DNA of 14,451 bases from CAYYFX01 sp964571855. Lineage in GTDB: Bacteria > ARS69. Positions within the stretch are counted from its first letter, which is position 1; the number at the start of each line of letters is the position of its first letter. The position numbers and the translations under genes are program-made. Under the pieces are notes generated by a model. That model was not told where the DNA came from. It worked only from the letters and a program-made list of their open reading frames with translations, and made no database searches. The stretch spans positions 1 to 14,451 of the forward strand of contig CAZNDO010000042.1 of NCBI GenBank assembly GCA_964571855.1, in the 5' to 3' direction. Positions 1-7,144 of the stretch are shown piece by piece.

Positions 1-2
1 AC

Positions 3-146
3 CGGACGGACCGGACGGGCCGGGTGCCCCGGTGCCTCGCTCGCGGGCGTTCGAGCACGCACGCACGCGGCCGCAGGCCGCGGCGCGTACGCGCGCAGAG
101 GCCCGCGAGCGAGGCACCGGGGCGCCCGGCCCATCCGGCCCGTCCG
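3..146. repeat. Long GC-rich inverted repeat with nested hairpin, copy 1
   Basis: Bases 3-48 pair with 101-146. By hand count, 43 of 46 positions are Watson-Crick pairs; the exceptions are 10/139 and 16/133 (mismatches) and 25/124 (a T/G pair). The core arms 17-48 and 101-132 differ at only that T/G position. The 52-base interior contains a perfect 7-bp hairpin, CGCGGCC-GCA-GGCCGCG, at 66-82 next to a short CGCA tandem run at 57-69. The element lies just beyond the metK stop codon, so a metK transcript would read into it. A second copy sits at the other end of the window. There is no T-run typical of an intrinsic terminator, and the family is not one I recognise. The first two bases of the window lie outside the stem, so the true left boundary is unknown. 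Confidence 0.85.
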
Positions 147-178
147 CACCCCGTCTCGACGCCCCGCCCGCGGGCCTC

Positions 179-200
179 GCCCGCCTCGCGCCGACCGCTC
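179..200 (-). repeat. 22-base box shared with the other end of the window
   Basis: Read on the minus strand, this box matches 14347-14368 (plus strand) at about 20 of 22 positions. In both places it precedes the palindromic repeat in the same order and orientation. Here about 32 extra bases separate the box from the outer stem of the palindrome; in the other copy the two are contiguous. It begins 10 bases after the metK stop codon. It is probably part of the same repeat family, although high GC content makes a chance resemblance possible. Confidence 0.5.
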
Positions 201-210
201 CCTTCGCCGC

Positions 211-1356
211 CTACCCCACCGCCTGCCGCAAAGCGTCCACGCGGTTGCGCTGCTCCCACGGGAACCCGTCCTCCTCGCGGCCGAAGTGGCCGTAGGCGGC
301 GGTCTTCGCGTAGAGGGGGCGGCGGAGGTCGAGGGACTTCATGATGCCGTTCGGCGTGAGGTCGAAGGCGCCGCGGATCATCTTCACGATCTCGCCGTCG
401 GCCATAGAGCCCGTGCCGAACGTGTCGACGTGGACGGACACGGGCTCGGCGACGCCGATCGCGTACGCGAGCTGCAGCTCGCAGCGGCGGGCCAGACCCG
501 CGGCCACCACGTTCTTCGCCACGTGCCGCGCCGCATACGCCGCGGAGCGGTCCACCTTCGTGGGGTCCTTCCCCGAGAAGGCGCCGCCGCCGTGGCGGGC
601 GGAGCCGCCGTAGGTGTCCACGATGATCTTGCGGCCGGTGAGGCCGGAGTCCCCGCGCGGGCCGCCCACGACGAAGCGGCCGGTGGGGTTCACGTGGTAG
701 GTGATGGGACGCTTCGGGTCCACGAGGTCCGCGGGGAGCAGCGGCTTCACGACCGTCTCGATGATCGCCTCGCGGATGCGCGCCTGCGTGACGTCCTCGT
801 GGTGCTGCGTGGACACCACGACCGTGTCGATCCGCACCGGGCGGTCCCCGTCGTACTCCAGCGTCACCTGGGACTTGCCGTCCGGGCGCAGGAAGTCCAG
901 CTCCCGCGACTTCCGCACCTCGGCCAGGCGCCGGCAGATGCGGTGCGCAAGCGAGATGGGGAGCGGCATCAGGTCCGGCGACTCGTCCGTGGCGTAGCCG
1001 AACATCATGCCCTGGTCGCCGGCGCCGCCGGTGTCCACGCCCATGGCGATGTCCGGGCTCTGCCGGTCGATGGACGTGACCACCGCGCAGGTCTCCCAGT
1101 CGATCCCGTACGCGGCGTTGTCGTAGCCGATGCGGCGCAGCGTCTCCCGGACCACGTCCGGGACGTGCACGTACGCCTGCGTGGTGATCTCGCCCGCCAC
1201 GAGCGCCAGGCCGGTCGTCACGAGGGTCTCGCAGGCCACGCGGCTGAGCGGATCCTGCGCCAGGAGGGCGTCCAGGACGCCGTCGGAGATCTGGTCCGCG
1301 ACCTTGTCGGGGTGGCCTTCGGTGACGGACTCGGACGTGAAGAGGTACCGGCTCAT
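211..1356 (-). CDS. metK: S-adenosylmethionine synthetase (methionine adenosyltransferase)
   Basis: MetK is a cytosolic enzyme that makes S-adenosylmethionine from methionine and ATP, the methyl donor of the cell. The 381-residue product has the family's usual length. It shows GHPDK (about residues 14-18) at the ATP/metal site, the signature GAGDQG (111-116), and the glycine-rich phosphate-binding stretch GGGAFSGKD (256-264). An upstream in-frame start would add 42 Arg/Pro/Ala-rich residues unlike the family. I chose the ATG at 1356 because the conserved N-terminus begins there (MSRYLFTSESVTEGHPDK) and a GGGAG-type ribosome site lies six bases before it. It is the last gene of the run, separated from the isomerase gene by a 150-base leader with possible regulatory structure. 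Identification is secure. Confidence 0.98.
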   Translation of the reverse strand: MSRYLFTSESVTEGHPDKVADQISDGVLDALLAQDPLSRVACETLVTTGLALVAGEITTQAYVHVPDVVRETLRRIGYDNAAYGIDWETCAVVTSIDRQSPDIAMGVDTGGAGDQGMMFGYATDESPDLMPLPISLAHRICRRLAEVRKSRELDFLRPDGKSQVTLEYDGDRPVRIDTVVVSTQHHEDVTQARIREAIIETVVKPLLPADLVDPKRPITYHVNPTGRFVVGGPRGDSGLTGRKIIVDTYGGSARHGGGAFSGKDPTKVDRSAAYAARHVAKNVVAAGLARRCELQLAYAIGVAEPVSVHVDTFGTGSMADGEIVKMIRGAFDLTPNGIMKSLDLRRPLYAKTAAYGHFGREEDGFPWEQRNRVDALRQAVG

Positions 1357-1506
1357 GCAGGACTCCCGGGATCGGACGGGTTGCGCGGAAGCGCCGGGGC
1401 GCGCTCGGGGCGCCTCGGGAGGGCCTTCCGCAAGGACCTTGCGAATCGGCCTGCCAGGGTAGCGCGCCCCGCGCGCGATCACCAGGGGTTTCGGCCGGCC
1501 ACCGGC
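1357..1506 (-). promoter_or_regulatory. Structured metK leader, possible RNA switch
   Basis: This 150-base gap is much larger than most gaps in the run. Read on the minus strand it begins with a 6-bp hairpin (1462-1476, GCGCGC-GGG-GCGCGC). A segment TTGCGGAAG (1433-1425) can then pair either with the upstream CGCAA (1443-1439) or with the downstream CTTCCGCGCAA (1391-1381); the two pairings exclude each other. CTCCCG (1421-1416), inside the loop of the larger stem, is complementary to CGGGAG (1368-1363), which includes the metK ribosome site, so a pseudoknot could mask it. No known SAM or SAH riboswitch consensus is apparent, and no convincing promoter is visible. Regulation is an inference from pairing potential and from metK being a common target of SAM-sensing RNAs. 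Confidence 0.35.
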
Positions 1507-2556
1507 TCAGGCCAGCGCCGCCTTCAGGCGGTCGATCGCCGCCACCGGAGTGGGGTCCACGCCCCCCGCCTCCGCGACGTACAGGCTGGCCAGATCCCCC
1601 AGCGCCGCGAGCGAGAACAGGCGTGCGGCGAGTCCGCTTCCCTCCGGCGCGAAGCGGCGGACCGGGGCGCCCGCCCGGGCGCACGCGTCCGCCACGAGCT
1701 CCAGGCGACGCCGCACCCTCGTGTGGACGGCCGGATCGTCCAGGAGCACCACGCGGGCCGCACGCGTGGCCGCGGCGTCGCGCTCCCAGGGCACGATCTC
1801 GTTGTGGTTCTGCTCCGGGAGCAGCGCCGCGTGGGCCAGCGTCTTGCCGTTCTCGTTCAGCTGCCCGGTCCACCGCGTGGCGGTGGCGCGGTGCGGGCGC
1901 TCCGCGGCGTACACCACCGGCCACCCGGCCGCGGCCTCGGCCGCCCAGGCGCGCATCCCCTCCGCCTCGGGACCGCCGGGACCGTGGCGCGCCAGCATCC
2001 GCTCCGCCGCGGCCGCCGCCTCCTCCAGACCGTCCGCGTCCAGCGGCAGCACGCCGGCACCACCCAGCGCGTGCAGGACGGGAACGCACGTCCAGCCGAG
2101 CGCCGCGCGCGGCGGCGAGCCGCCCGGGATCCGCAGCACGGGGACGCCCTCCGCGGCGGCGCGCCGCGCCAGCTCCCCCCCGCTCGTGACCGCGGCGCGG
2201 CCGACGCGCCGGCGACCGGCGTCCTCCCACGCGGCCAGCGTCTCCTCGGTGTTCCCCGAGTAGCTCACGAAGAACGCGAAGTGGTCCGGCCCCGCCGGCG
2301 ACGGCATCTCGTACCCGCGCACGACGTCCACCGAGGCCGTGCCGCCCTCCTCCGCGAGCGCGCGCACGAACTCCCCGCCGATGGCGCTCCCGCCCATCCC
2401 GACGACCCAGTAGCGGCGCGCCCCGCCCGCCGGCAACAGCGCCGGGCCGGCGGCGGCGAGCTGCCACGCCTCGCGCAGCTGGGCCGGCAGCCCCAGCACA
2501 CGCGCGGTCATGTCCGAGGGATCGTTCCCGATCCGCACGGCGGCGGCCCGGCTCAC
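1507..2556 (-). CDS. Bifunctional phosphoglucose/phosphomannose isomerase (SIS-domain family)
   Basis: The 349-residue product matches the short SIS-type isomerases that interconvert glucose-6-P or mannose-6-P with fructose-6-P, in glycolysis and nucleotide-sugar supply. Visible marks are the sugar-phosphate loop GMGGSAIGG (about 53-61), SYSGNTEE (98-105), and the C-terminal EQNHNE motif (248-253) with its catalytic-type His251, typical of the PGI/PMI C-terminal domain rather than of classical Pgi. The start is a GTG overlapping the HPr stop codon (GTGA), so translation is probably coupled. An ATG at residue 16 is an alternative start, and the ribosome site for the GTG is weak. Substrate balance (glucose versus mannose) cannot be read from sequence. 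The position after HPr and HPr kinase places a sugar-phosphate enzyme beside a carbon-status regulator. Confidence 0.88.
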   Translation of the reverse strand: MSRAAAVRIGNDPSDMTARVLGLPAQLREAWQLAAAGPALLPAGGARRYWVVGMGGSAIGGEFVRALAEEGGTASVDVVRGYEMPSPAGPDHFAFFVSYSGNTEETLAAWEDAGRRRVGRAAVTSGGELARRAAAEGVPVLRIPGGSPPRAALGWTCVPVLHALGGAGVLPLDADGLEEAAAAAERMLARHGPGGPEAEGMRAWAAEAAAGWPVVYAAERPHRATATRWTGQLNENGKTLAHAALLPEQNHNEIVPWERDAAATRAARVVLLDDPAVHTRVRRRLELVADACARAGAPVRRFAPEGSGLAARLFSLAALGDLASLYVAEAGGVDPTPVAAIDRLKAALA

Positions 2557-2831
2557 GCGTCCGTCCCGTTCTCGCCGAACCCGTCCTCGACGAGTCCCAC
2601 GAGTTCGTCCATGGCCGCCTGCTCGTCCGCGCCGCTCGTCTCGATCACGATGTCCGTGCCGAACGGCGCCGCGAGCATCATGAGGCCCATGATGCTCTTC
2701 CCGTTCACCTTGAGCCCGCCGCGCACCACCTGGACGGACGCGCCGAAACGGCTGGCCGCGTCCGCGAACACGTTCGCGGCGCGCATGTGCAGCCCCAGCC
2801 GGTTCGCGATCTTCACCGTGCGCCGGATCAC
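2553..2831 (-). CDS. ptsH: HPr-family phosphocarrier protein
   Basis: A 92-residue HPr-like protein with the phospho-accepting His15 in NRLGLHMRAA and the regulatory Ser46 in NGKSIMGLMML, both at the standard positions. In the family, His15 takes phosphate from enzyme I, while Ser46 is phosphorylated by HPr kinase, whose gene lies 25 bases upstream. The usual Pro after Arg17 is Ala here (HMRAA rather than HARPA). No enzyme I or sugar permease gene lies nearby, so a regulatory role of the kind proposed for incomplete PTS systems is possible, but components may be encoded elsewhere. The start is GTG at 2831, chosen because it gives the canonical N-terminus; the ribosome site is weak. The stop codon overlaps the start of the isomerase gene. 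Confidence 0.93.
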   Translation of the reverse strand: MIRRTVKIANRLGLHMRAANVFADAASRFGASVQVVRGGLKVNGKSIMGLMMLAAPFGTDIVIETSGADEQAAMDELVGLVEDGFGENGTDA

Positions 2832-2856
2832 TGCCGCCGCCCCCGCGTGACCCGGT

Positions 2857-3825
2857 TCAATCCGAATCCCCCGCGTCCGACGCCGGGTACGGCGCGCCCG
2901 AGGCCATCAGCTCCTTGAGCCGCGCGTCCAGTGCCACCGCCGCGTTCCGGCCGGACGACTTGATCAGGTGGTTCATGGCCACGACCTCCGCCAGCACGGC
3001 CACGTTCTTCCCCGGCACGAGCGGGATGCTCACGTACGGGATGCGCACGCCGAGGATGGACGTGGTGCGTTCCTCCAGACCCAGCCGCTCGTACGGCGCC
3101 TCCGGGTCCCAGCGCACGAGGCGCACCTCCACCTCGACCTGCTTCTTCAGCCGCGTGGCGCGCACCCCGAACATCTCCCGGATGTCCACGATGCCGACAC
3201 CGCGGATCTCCATGCGGTGCCCCAGCAGCTCGTTCGCGCTGCCCACGAGCCCCGCGGGCGGCCGGCGGCTCACGATCACGATGTCGTCCGCGACCAGCCG
3301 GTGCCCGCGCTCCACGAGGTCCAGCGCGGTCTCGCTCTTGCCGATCCCGCTCTCCCCCGCGAAGAGCAGGCCCACGCCGTAGACGTCCACCAGCGAGCCG
3401 TGCAGCGTGATGCGCGGCGCGAACACGTCGTTCAGGTACGCCGTGAGCTGGTGGATGAACGGCGTGGTGGACATGCGCGTCCGCAGCAGCGGCACGCTCC
3501 GCTCCTCGCACCGCTGCCGCAGGTACGGATCCACCGGAAGGCCCTTCGACACGATGATGCACGGGAGATCCCGCTCGAACAGCCGGCTGAGCCCCTTGCG
3601 GCGGTCCGCGTCCCCCAGCGTGTCCAGGTACAGCGTCTCCGTCTCCCCGAGGATCTGGATGCGCTCGTACAGGAAGTTCTCCGTGAACCCGGCCAGGGCC
3701 AGCCCCGGTCGGTTGACGTCGCTCACGGTGATGGGCAGCCGGGCGTCCTTGGCCTCGACGATGATCTCGAGGTCCAGCTCCGCCCGGCGCTCCTCGACCA
3801 GCTGCTTCGCGGAAATCCCCTGCAA
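2857..3825 (-). CDS. hprK: HPr(Ser) kinase/phosphorylase
   Basis: HprK phosphorylates HPr on Ser46 with ATP or pyrophosphate and also reverses the reaction, linking HPr state to energy and carbon status. The 322-residue product has the two-domain layout: an N-terminal domain (ISAKQLVEERRAELDLE...), His142 in LHGSLVDVYG, the P-loop GESGIGKSE (157-165), the acidic pair in RLVADD (176-181), and the family stretch EIRGVGIVDI (206-215). The start is TTG at 3825: it sits 13 bases after the hibernation-factor gene, is preceded by a GGAGGGG ribosome site, and gives the expected N-terminus. The substrate HPr is encoded immediately downstream. The order rpoN-hpf-hprK-HPr is common in LPS-bearing bacteria. 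Confidence 0.97.
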   Translation of the reverse strand: MQGISAKQLVEERRAELDLEIIVEAKDARLPITVSDVNRPGLALAGFTENFLYERIQILGETETLYLDTLGDADRRKGLSRLFERDLPCIIVSKGLPVDPYLRQRCEERSVPLLRTRMSTTPFIHQLTAYLNDVFAPRITLHGSLVDVYGVGLLFAGESGIGKSETALDLVERGHRLVADDIVIVSRRPPAGLVGSANELLGHRMEIRGVGIVDIREMFGVRATRLKKQVEVEVRLVRWDPEAPYERLGLEERTTSILGVRIPYVSIPLVPGKNVAVLAEVVAMNHLIKSSGRNAAVALDARLKELMASGAPYPASDAGDSD

Positions 3826-3838
3826 GGCCCCTCCGCCG

Positions 3839-4330
3839 TCAGCTCGCGATGTCGATCAGCTTCATGGTGCCGTCCGGACGACGGTACACCACCCGGGTGG
3901 CGCCGGTGTCGGTGTCCGAGAAGACGACGATCTCCTCGCCCTCCTCCACGCGCGTGGTGGCCTCCTCCACGGACATCATCTCGCGGCTCACCTGCTGGGC
4001 CTCGATGCGGGTGCTCCCCATGATCCGATCCTCCTTCGCGTCGTCCCGCGGCCTGCTCATGCGCGCATGCCGGCGGATCTGCTTCTCCACCTTCTCCACG
4101 GCGTCGTCGATCGAGAGGAACATGTCCGCGGTTTCCGCCTTCCCGGCGAAGTTGCCGTTGCCCCCGTGCACGGAGACCTCGGCGATCTGCCGGTACTTCT
4201 CCACGTCGAGCACGACGTTCGCATGGAGGAGGTCGGACGCGAACTTCTTGAGACGTTCCAACCGGGACTCCGCATGCTCCTTCAGATCCGGTGTGAGATC
4301 GAAGTGCCGCGCGGTGATGGAGACTTGCAT
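3839..4330 (-). CDS. hpf: Ribosome hibernation promoting factor, long form
   Basis: The product binds the small ribosomal subunit and, in its long form, pairs two 70S ribosomes into inactive 100S dimers under stress or starvation. The N-terminal domain (about 1-95, beginning MQVSITARHFDLTPDLKEHA) is the S30AE/YfiA fold. After a charged linker comes the C-terminal dimerisation domain (about 117-160) with MSVEEA, VVFSDTDTG and RVVYRRPDG, which defines the long type. An ATG six codons upstream exists, but I prefer 4330 because GGAGG lies five bases before it and MQVSITARHF is the typical beginning. It follows rpoN by 26 bases, the usual partner arrangement. Confidence 0.95.
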   Translation of the reverse strand: MQVSITARHFDLTPDLKEHAESRLERLKKFASDLLHANVVLDVEKYRQIAEVSVHGGNGNFAGKAETADMFLSIDDAVEKVEKQIRRHARMSRPRDDAKEDRIMGSTRIEAQQVSREMMSVEEATTRVEEGEEIVVFSDTDTGATRVVYRRPDGTMKLIDIAS

Positions 4331-4356
4331 GGCTCCCTCCAGGGACACGATTGGAC

Positions 4357-5820
4357 TCAGAACTCCTTGCGGTACCGGGCCGGGAGGATCTCCATCCGCT
4401 CCCGGTACTTCGCCACCGTCCGGCGGGCGACGATCAGCCCCTCCTTTCGCAACAGCTCCGCGATGCGCTGGTCCGAGAGCGGCTTCCGCTTGTCCTCCGC
4501 CGCGATCAGGTCCTTGATGCGGCCCATGGCGGTCTTCGAGGACACGTTCTCGCCGGACTCGGTCTCCAGCCCGCTCGAGAAGAAGTGCCGCAGCGGGAAC
4601 ACCCCGCGCGGGGTCTGCACGTACTTGTTCGTGGTCACGCGGCTCACCGTGGACTCGTGCATGCCGATGCGCTCGGCCACGTCCTGCAGCGTGAGCGGCC
4701 GCAGCGCCTGCGGGCCGCGCTCGAAGAAGTCCGCCTGCGCCTCCACGATGGCCTCCATGACCCGGATCATGGTGCGGCGGCGCTGCTCGATGGTCTGGAT
4801 GAGCCAGCTGGCGGACTTCAGCTTCTCCTGGACGAACTTCACCTCCTCCTCCGCCGTGGTGGCGCGCGCCGCCTCCGCCGGGGTGGGGTCCTCCTTCCCG
4901 TTCCGGGACTTCCGCTCCAGGATGTGCCGGTACTGGCGGCTCACGCGCAGCCGCGGCACGCTCCCGTCCGCCAGGGACACGACGTATTGGCCGTCCACCT
5001 TCTCCACCACGAGATCCGGCACGACGTAGCGCGCGTCCTCCAGCGCCAGCTCCGCGCCGGGCCGCGGGTTCAGCGACGCGATCTCCCGCGTGGCCTCCTG
5101 CACGTCCCCCGGGGTCACCTTCAGCGCCCGCGCGATCTCCTGGAACTGCCGCTGCTTGAAGGCCTCGAAGTGCCCCGCCACGATGCGCATGGCCAGGGAG
5201 TCCTCCCGGTCCGCCTCCCGGAGCTGGATGACGAGGGACTCCGGCAGGTCCCGCGCGCCGATGCCCGGCGGATCCAGCGCCTGCACGTGCTTCAGCGCCG
5301 CCAGCACGGTGTCCTCCGGCACGCCGAGCGCGGAAGCCACCTCCGGGACCGGCACGCCGAGGAAGCCGCCGTCGTCCAGGCAGCCCACCAGGTACTCCGC
5401 GATCCGCAGGGTCTCCTCGTCCAGGTCCAGCAGGTGCAGCTGCTCGATGAGGCTGTCCGCGAGCGTGGTGCGGCCCACCGGCACCTTCTCGTGGAACTCC
5501 GTCTCCTCCCGCTCGCTGCGGCCGCCTTCCGCGTACTCGAAGCCGTCGTCGAAGTACTCCGACCAGTCCGTCTTGTCGTCCGGGGCGTCCAGCTCCTTCT
5601 CCTCGGGGGGCTTCGCCTCCGTGGGCGCCTCCTCCGCCTCGGCGGGCGCGTCCGGCGCCTCCTCGTCCACCTCCAGCAGGGGATTCGTGAGGAGTTCCTG
5701 CTCGATGTGCTGCGACAGCTCCAGCGCCGGCATCTGCAGCAGCTTCAGCGCCTGCTGGAGCCGCGGCGTCATGACGAGCTTGAGCGTCTGCTTCTGCGAC
5801 AGGGTGAGCTTGAACTCCAT
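4357..5820 (-). CDS. rpoN: RNA polymerase sigma-54 factor
   Basis: Sigma-54 directs RNA polymerase to -24/-12 promoters, where opening requires an AAA+ activator. The 487-residue product shows all regions. Glutamine/leucine-rich region I (1-50) has LSQKQTLKLVMTPRLQQALK, the activator-responsive part. An acidic linker spans about 52-110. The core-binding and HTH segment includes LTLQDVAERIGMHESTVSRV (about 376-395). The RpoN box ARRTVAKYRE is at 465-474, near the C-terminus. It lies 8 bases downstream of lptB, and its ribosome site (GGGGAG) abuts the lptB stop codon. No activator gene and no obvious -24/-12 promoter was noticed in this window. Identification is certain. Confidence 0.98.
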   Translation of the reverse strand: MEFKLTLSQKQTLKLVMTPRLQQALKLLQMPALELSQHIEQELLTNPLLEVDEEAPDAPAEAEEAPTEAKPPEEKELDAPDDKTDWSEYFDDGFEYAEGGRSEREETEFHEKVPVGRTTLADSLIEQLHLLDLDEETLRIAEYLVGCLDDGGFLGVPVPEVASALGVPEDTVLAALKHVQALDPPGIGARDLPESLVIQLREADREDSLAMRIVAGHFEAFKQRQFQEIARALKVTPGDVQEATREIASLNPRPGAELALEDARYVVPDLVVEKVDGQYVVSLADGSVPRLRVSRQYRHILERKSRNGKEDPTPAEAARATTAEEEVKFVQEKLKSASWLIQTIEQRRRTMIRVMEAIVEAQADFFERGPQALRPLTLQDVAERIGMHESTVSRVTTNKYVQTPRGVFPLRHFFSSGLETESGENVSSKTAMGRIKDLIAAEDKRKPLSDQRIAELLRKEGLIVARRTVAKYRERMEILPARYRKEF

Positions 5821-5828
5821 CCTCTCCC

Positions 5829-6581
5829 CTACAACCGGAACCGTTCGCCCAGGTAGATGGCCCGCGCCTCGGGGTTCTCCGCCAGCTCCTGCGCGGTCCC
5901 GGAGATGAGCACGCGGCCCTTGAACAGAATGTACGCCCGGTTCGTGATGTGCAAAGTCTCCCGCACGTTGTGGTCCGTGATGAGGACCCCCAGACCGCGG
6001 CTCGCCAGCCCCGCCACGATCTCCTGGATGTCGTTCACCGCGATCGGGTCGATGCCCGTGAACGGCTCGTCCAGCAGGAGGAACGCGGGCTCCGTGGCCA
6101 GGCTGCGCGCGATCTCCACCCGGCGCCGCTCGCCGCCGGACAGCGTGTGGGCCCGCTGCGAGGCCACGCCGGTCAGGCGGAGCTCCGTGAGCAGCGCGTC
6201 CAGGCGCGCCGCCTGCTCGGCCTTCGTCTTCCGCGTGGTCTCCAGCACGGCGCGCAGGTTCTCGGTCACGGTCAGCCCGCGGAAGATGGACGTCTCCTGC
6301 GGCAGGTAGCCGATCCCCAGCCGCGCGTGCCGGTACATCGGGAGGCGGGTGACGTCGCGGCCGTCCACGGACACGCGCCCGCCCTCCGGCCGCACGAGGC
6401 CGGTCACCATGTAGAACGTGGTGGTCTTGCCCGCGCCGTTCGGCCCGAGGAGACCCACGACCTCGCCGCGGCGCACGTCCACATCCACCTCGTCCACGAC
6501 GCGGTGGCCGCGGTAGCTCTTCACGAGCCCGCGCCCGGCCAGCCCCTCGCGATCGGTGGCGACCGCCTCGAATCCCATCAC
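5829..6581 (-). CDS. lptB: LPS export ABC transporter ATP-binding protein LptB
   Basis: LptB is the cytoplasmic ATPase of the LptB2FGC complex, which pulls LPS from the inner membrane and pushes it along the periplasmic bridge. The 250-residue product has Walker A GPNGAGKT (46-53), the Q-loop region GYLPQETSIFR (91-101, characteristic of LptB and contacting LptF/G), the ABC signature LSGGE (147-151), Walker B FLLLDEP (167-173) and H-loop His204 in LITDHNVRE. It overlaps lptC by four bases (ATGA). The permease genes lptF and lptG are not in this window, and no lptA lies between lptC and lptB where many genomes carry it. Confidence 0.97.
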   Translation of the reverse strand: MMGFEAVATDREGLAGRGLVKSYRGHRVVDEVDVDVRRGEVVGLLGPNGAGKTTTFYMVTGLVRPEGGRVSVDGRDVTRLPMYRHARLGIGYLPQETSIFRGLTVTENLRAVLETTRKTKAEQAARLDALLTELRLTGVASQRAHTLSGGERRRVEIARSLATEPAFLLLDEPFTGIDPIAVNDIQEIVAGLASRGLGVLITDHNVRETLHITNRAYILFKGRVLISGTAQELAENPEARAIYLGERFRL

Positions 6582-7144
6582 GCGCCGTCCCGCGGGAGGA
6601 GGGTCTCCGGATCGGACCGGACGCTGCCGCGCACCCGGCGCTTCAGGTCCACCTGGTCCAGCCCGGGATCGGCTTCCATGCCGATGCCCCGGATCACGTC
6701 GTCGCCGCGCGTGATCTCCACCGGCTCGTCCGTGTGGATGCGCGCCGCCTGGTGGTCCCAGAAGAGCACCTCGGTGCGGAGCACGGCGCCGTCCTCGGCC
6801 ACGACCTGCACGTTGCCGCGCGCCTCCAGGTCGTCCGTGGACTGCAGCAGCACGCCGCGGTCCGCGGTCAGGGTGGACACGTGCCGGTCGCCGTCGAGGA
6901 AGTCGATGGTCACGCGCTCCGTCTCCACCCGTTTCCGGTCCCGGAACACCGACGCCGAGTCCGCGCGGAGGACCCAGCGCGTGTCCCCCTCCTGGAAGTT
7001 CCGCAGGTTGACCCCGCGCATGCCCTCGCTCGGCGGCGGGGCATCGTTCTCCGCGACCGGCACGTTCTCCGAGCCGCCGCGGCAGCCCGCCAGCGCGAGG
7101 ACCAGGGCCATCCCGAGAATCCGGACTCCTTCTCCTCTACTCAT
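6578..7144 (-). CDS. lptC: LptC-family LPS transport protein, predicted lipoprotein
   Basis: LptC links the inner-membrane LPS extractor to the periplasmic bridge. The 188-residue product has the LptC beta-jellyroll-like pattern (NLRNFQEGDTRWVLRADSA, then repeated short beta strands such as LEARGNVQVVAEDGAVLRTE). Its N-terminus is a short signal with the lipobox LAGC and cysteine at residue 21, so it is predicted to be a lipoprotein rather than the single-pass membrane protein known from E. coli. The ATG at 7144 overlaps the acyltransferase stop (ATGA) and is preceded by GGGAGG at a short spacing; an ATG seven codons upstream is possible. Its stop overlaps lptB. Context beside lptB and the Kdo genes strongly supports the call. 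Confidence 0.88.
   Translation of the reverse strand: MSRGEGVRILGMALVLALAGCRGGSENVPVAENDAPPPSEGMRGVNLRNFQEGDTRWVLRADSASVFRDRKRVETERVTIDFLDGDRHVSTLTADRGVLLQSTDDLEARGNVQVVAEDGAVLRTEVLFWDHQAARIHTDEPVEITRGDDVIRGIGMEADPGLDQVDLKRRVRGSVRSDPETLLPRDGA

Noticed and set aside
24..344. Short plus-strand frames across the left repeat and the end of metK
   Set aside because: Arg/Pro/Ala-only composition, caused by the GC-rich palindrome; no ribosome site supports translation.
1462..1476. GCGCGC hairpin after the isomerase gene as an intrinsic terminator
   Set aside because: No T-run follows it on the minus strand; alternating GC palindromes are common at this composition.
1357..1482. N-terminal extension of MetK
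   Set aside because: The 42 extra residues do not resemble MetK, and the ATG at 1356 has a ribosome site and the conserved N-terminus.
286..2850. 854-codon open frame on the plus strand, antisense to metK, the isomerase and HPr
   Set aside because: It is rich in Arg, His, Val and Gly with no recognisable domain, and it lies opposite three certain genes. Long antisense frames are expected at this GC content.
4351..5856. 501-codon plus-strand frame opposite rpoN
   Set aside because: Composition is Leu/Arg/His-rich and low in complexity; it mirrors the rpoN codons and has no family signature.
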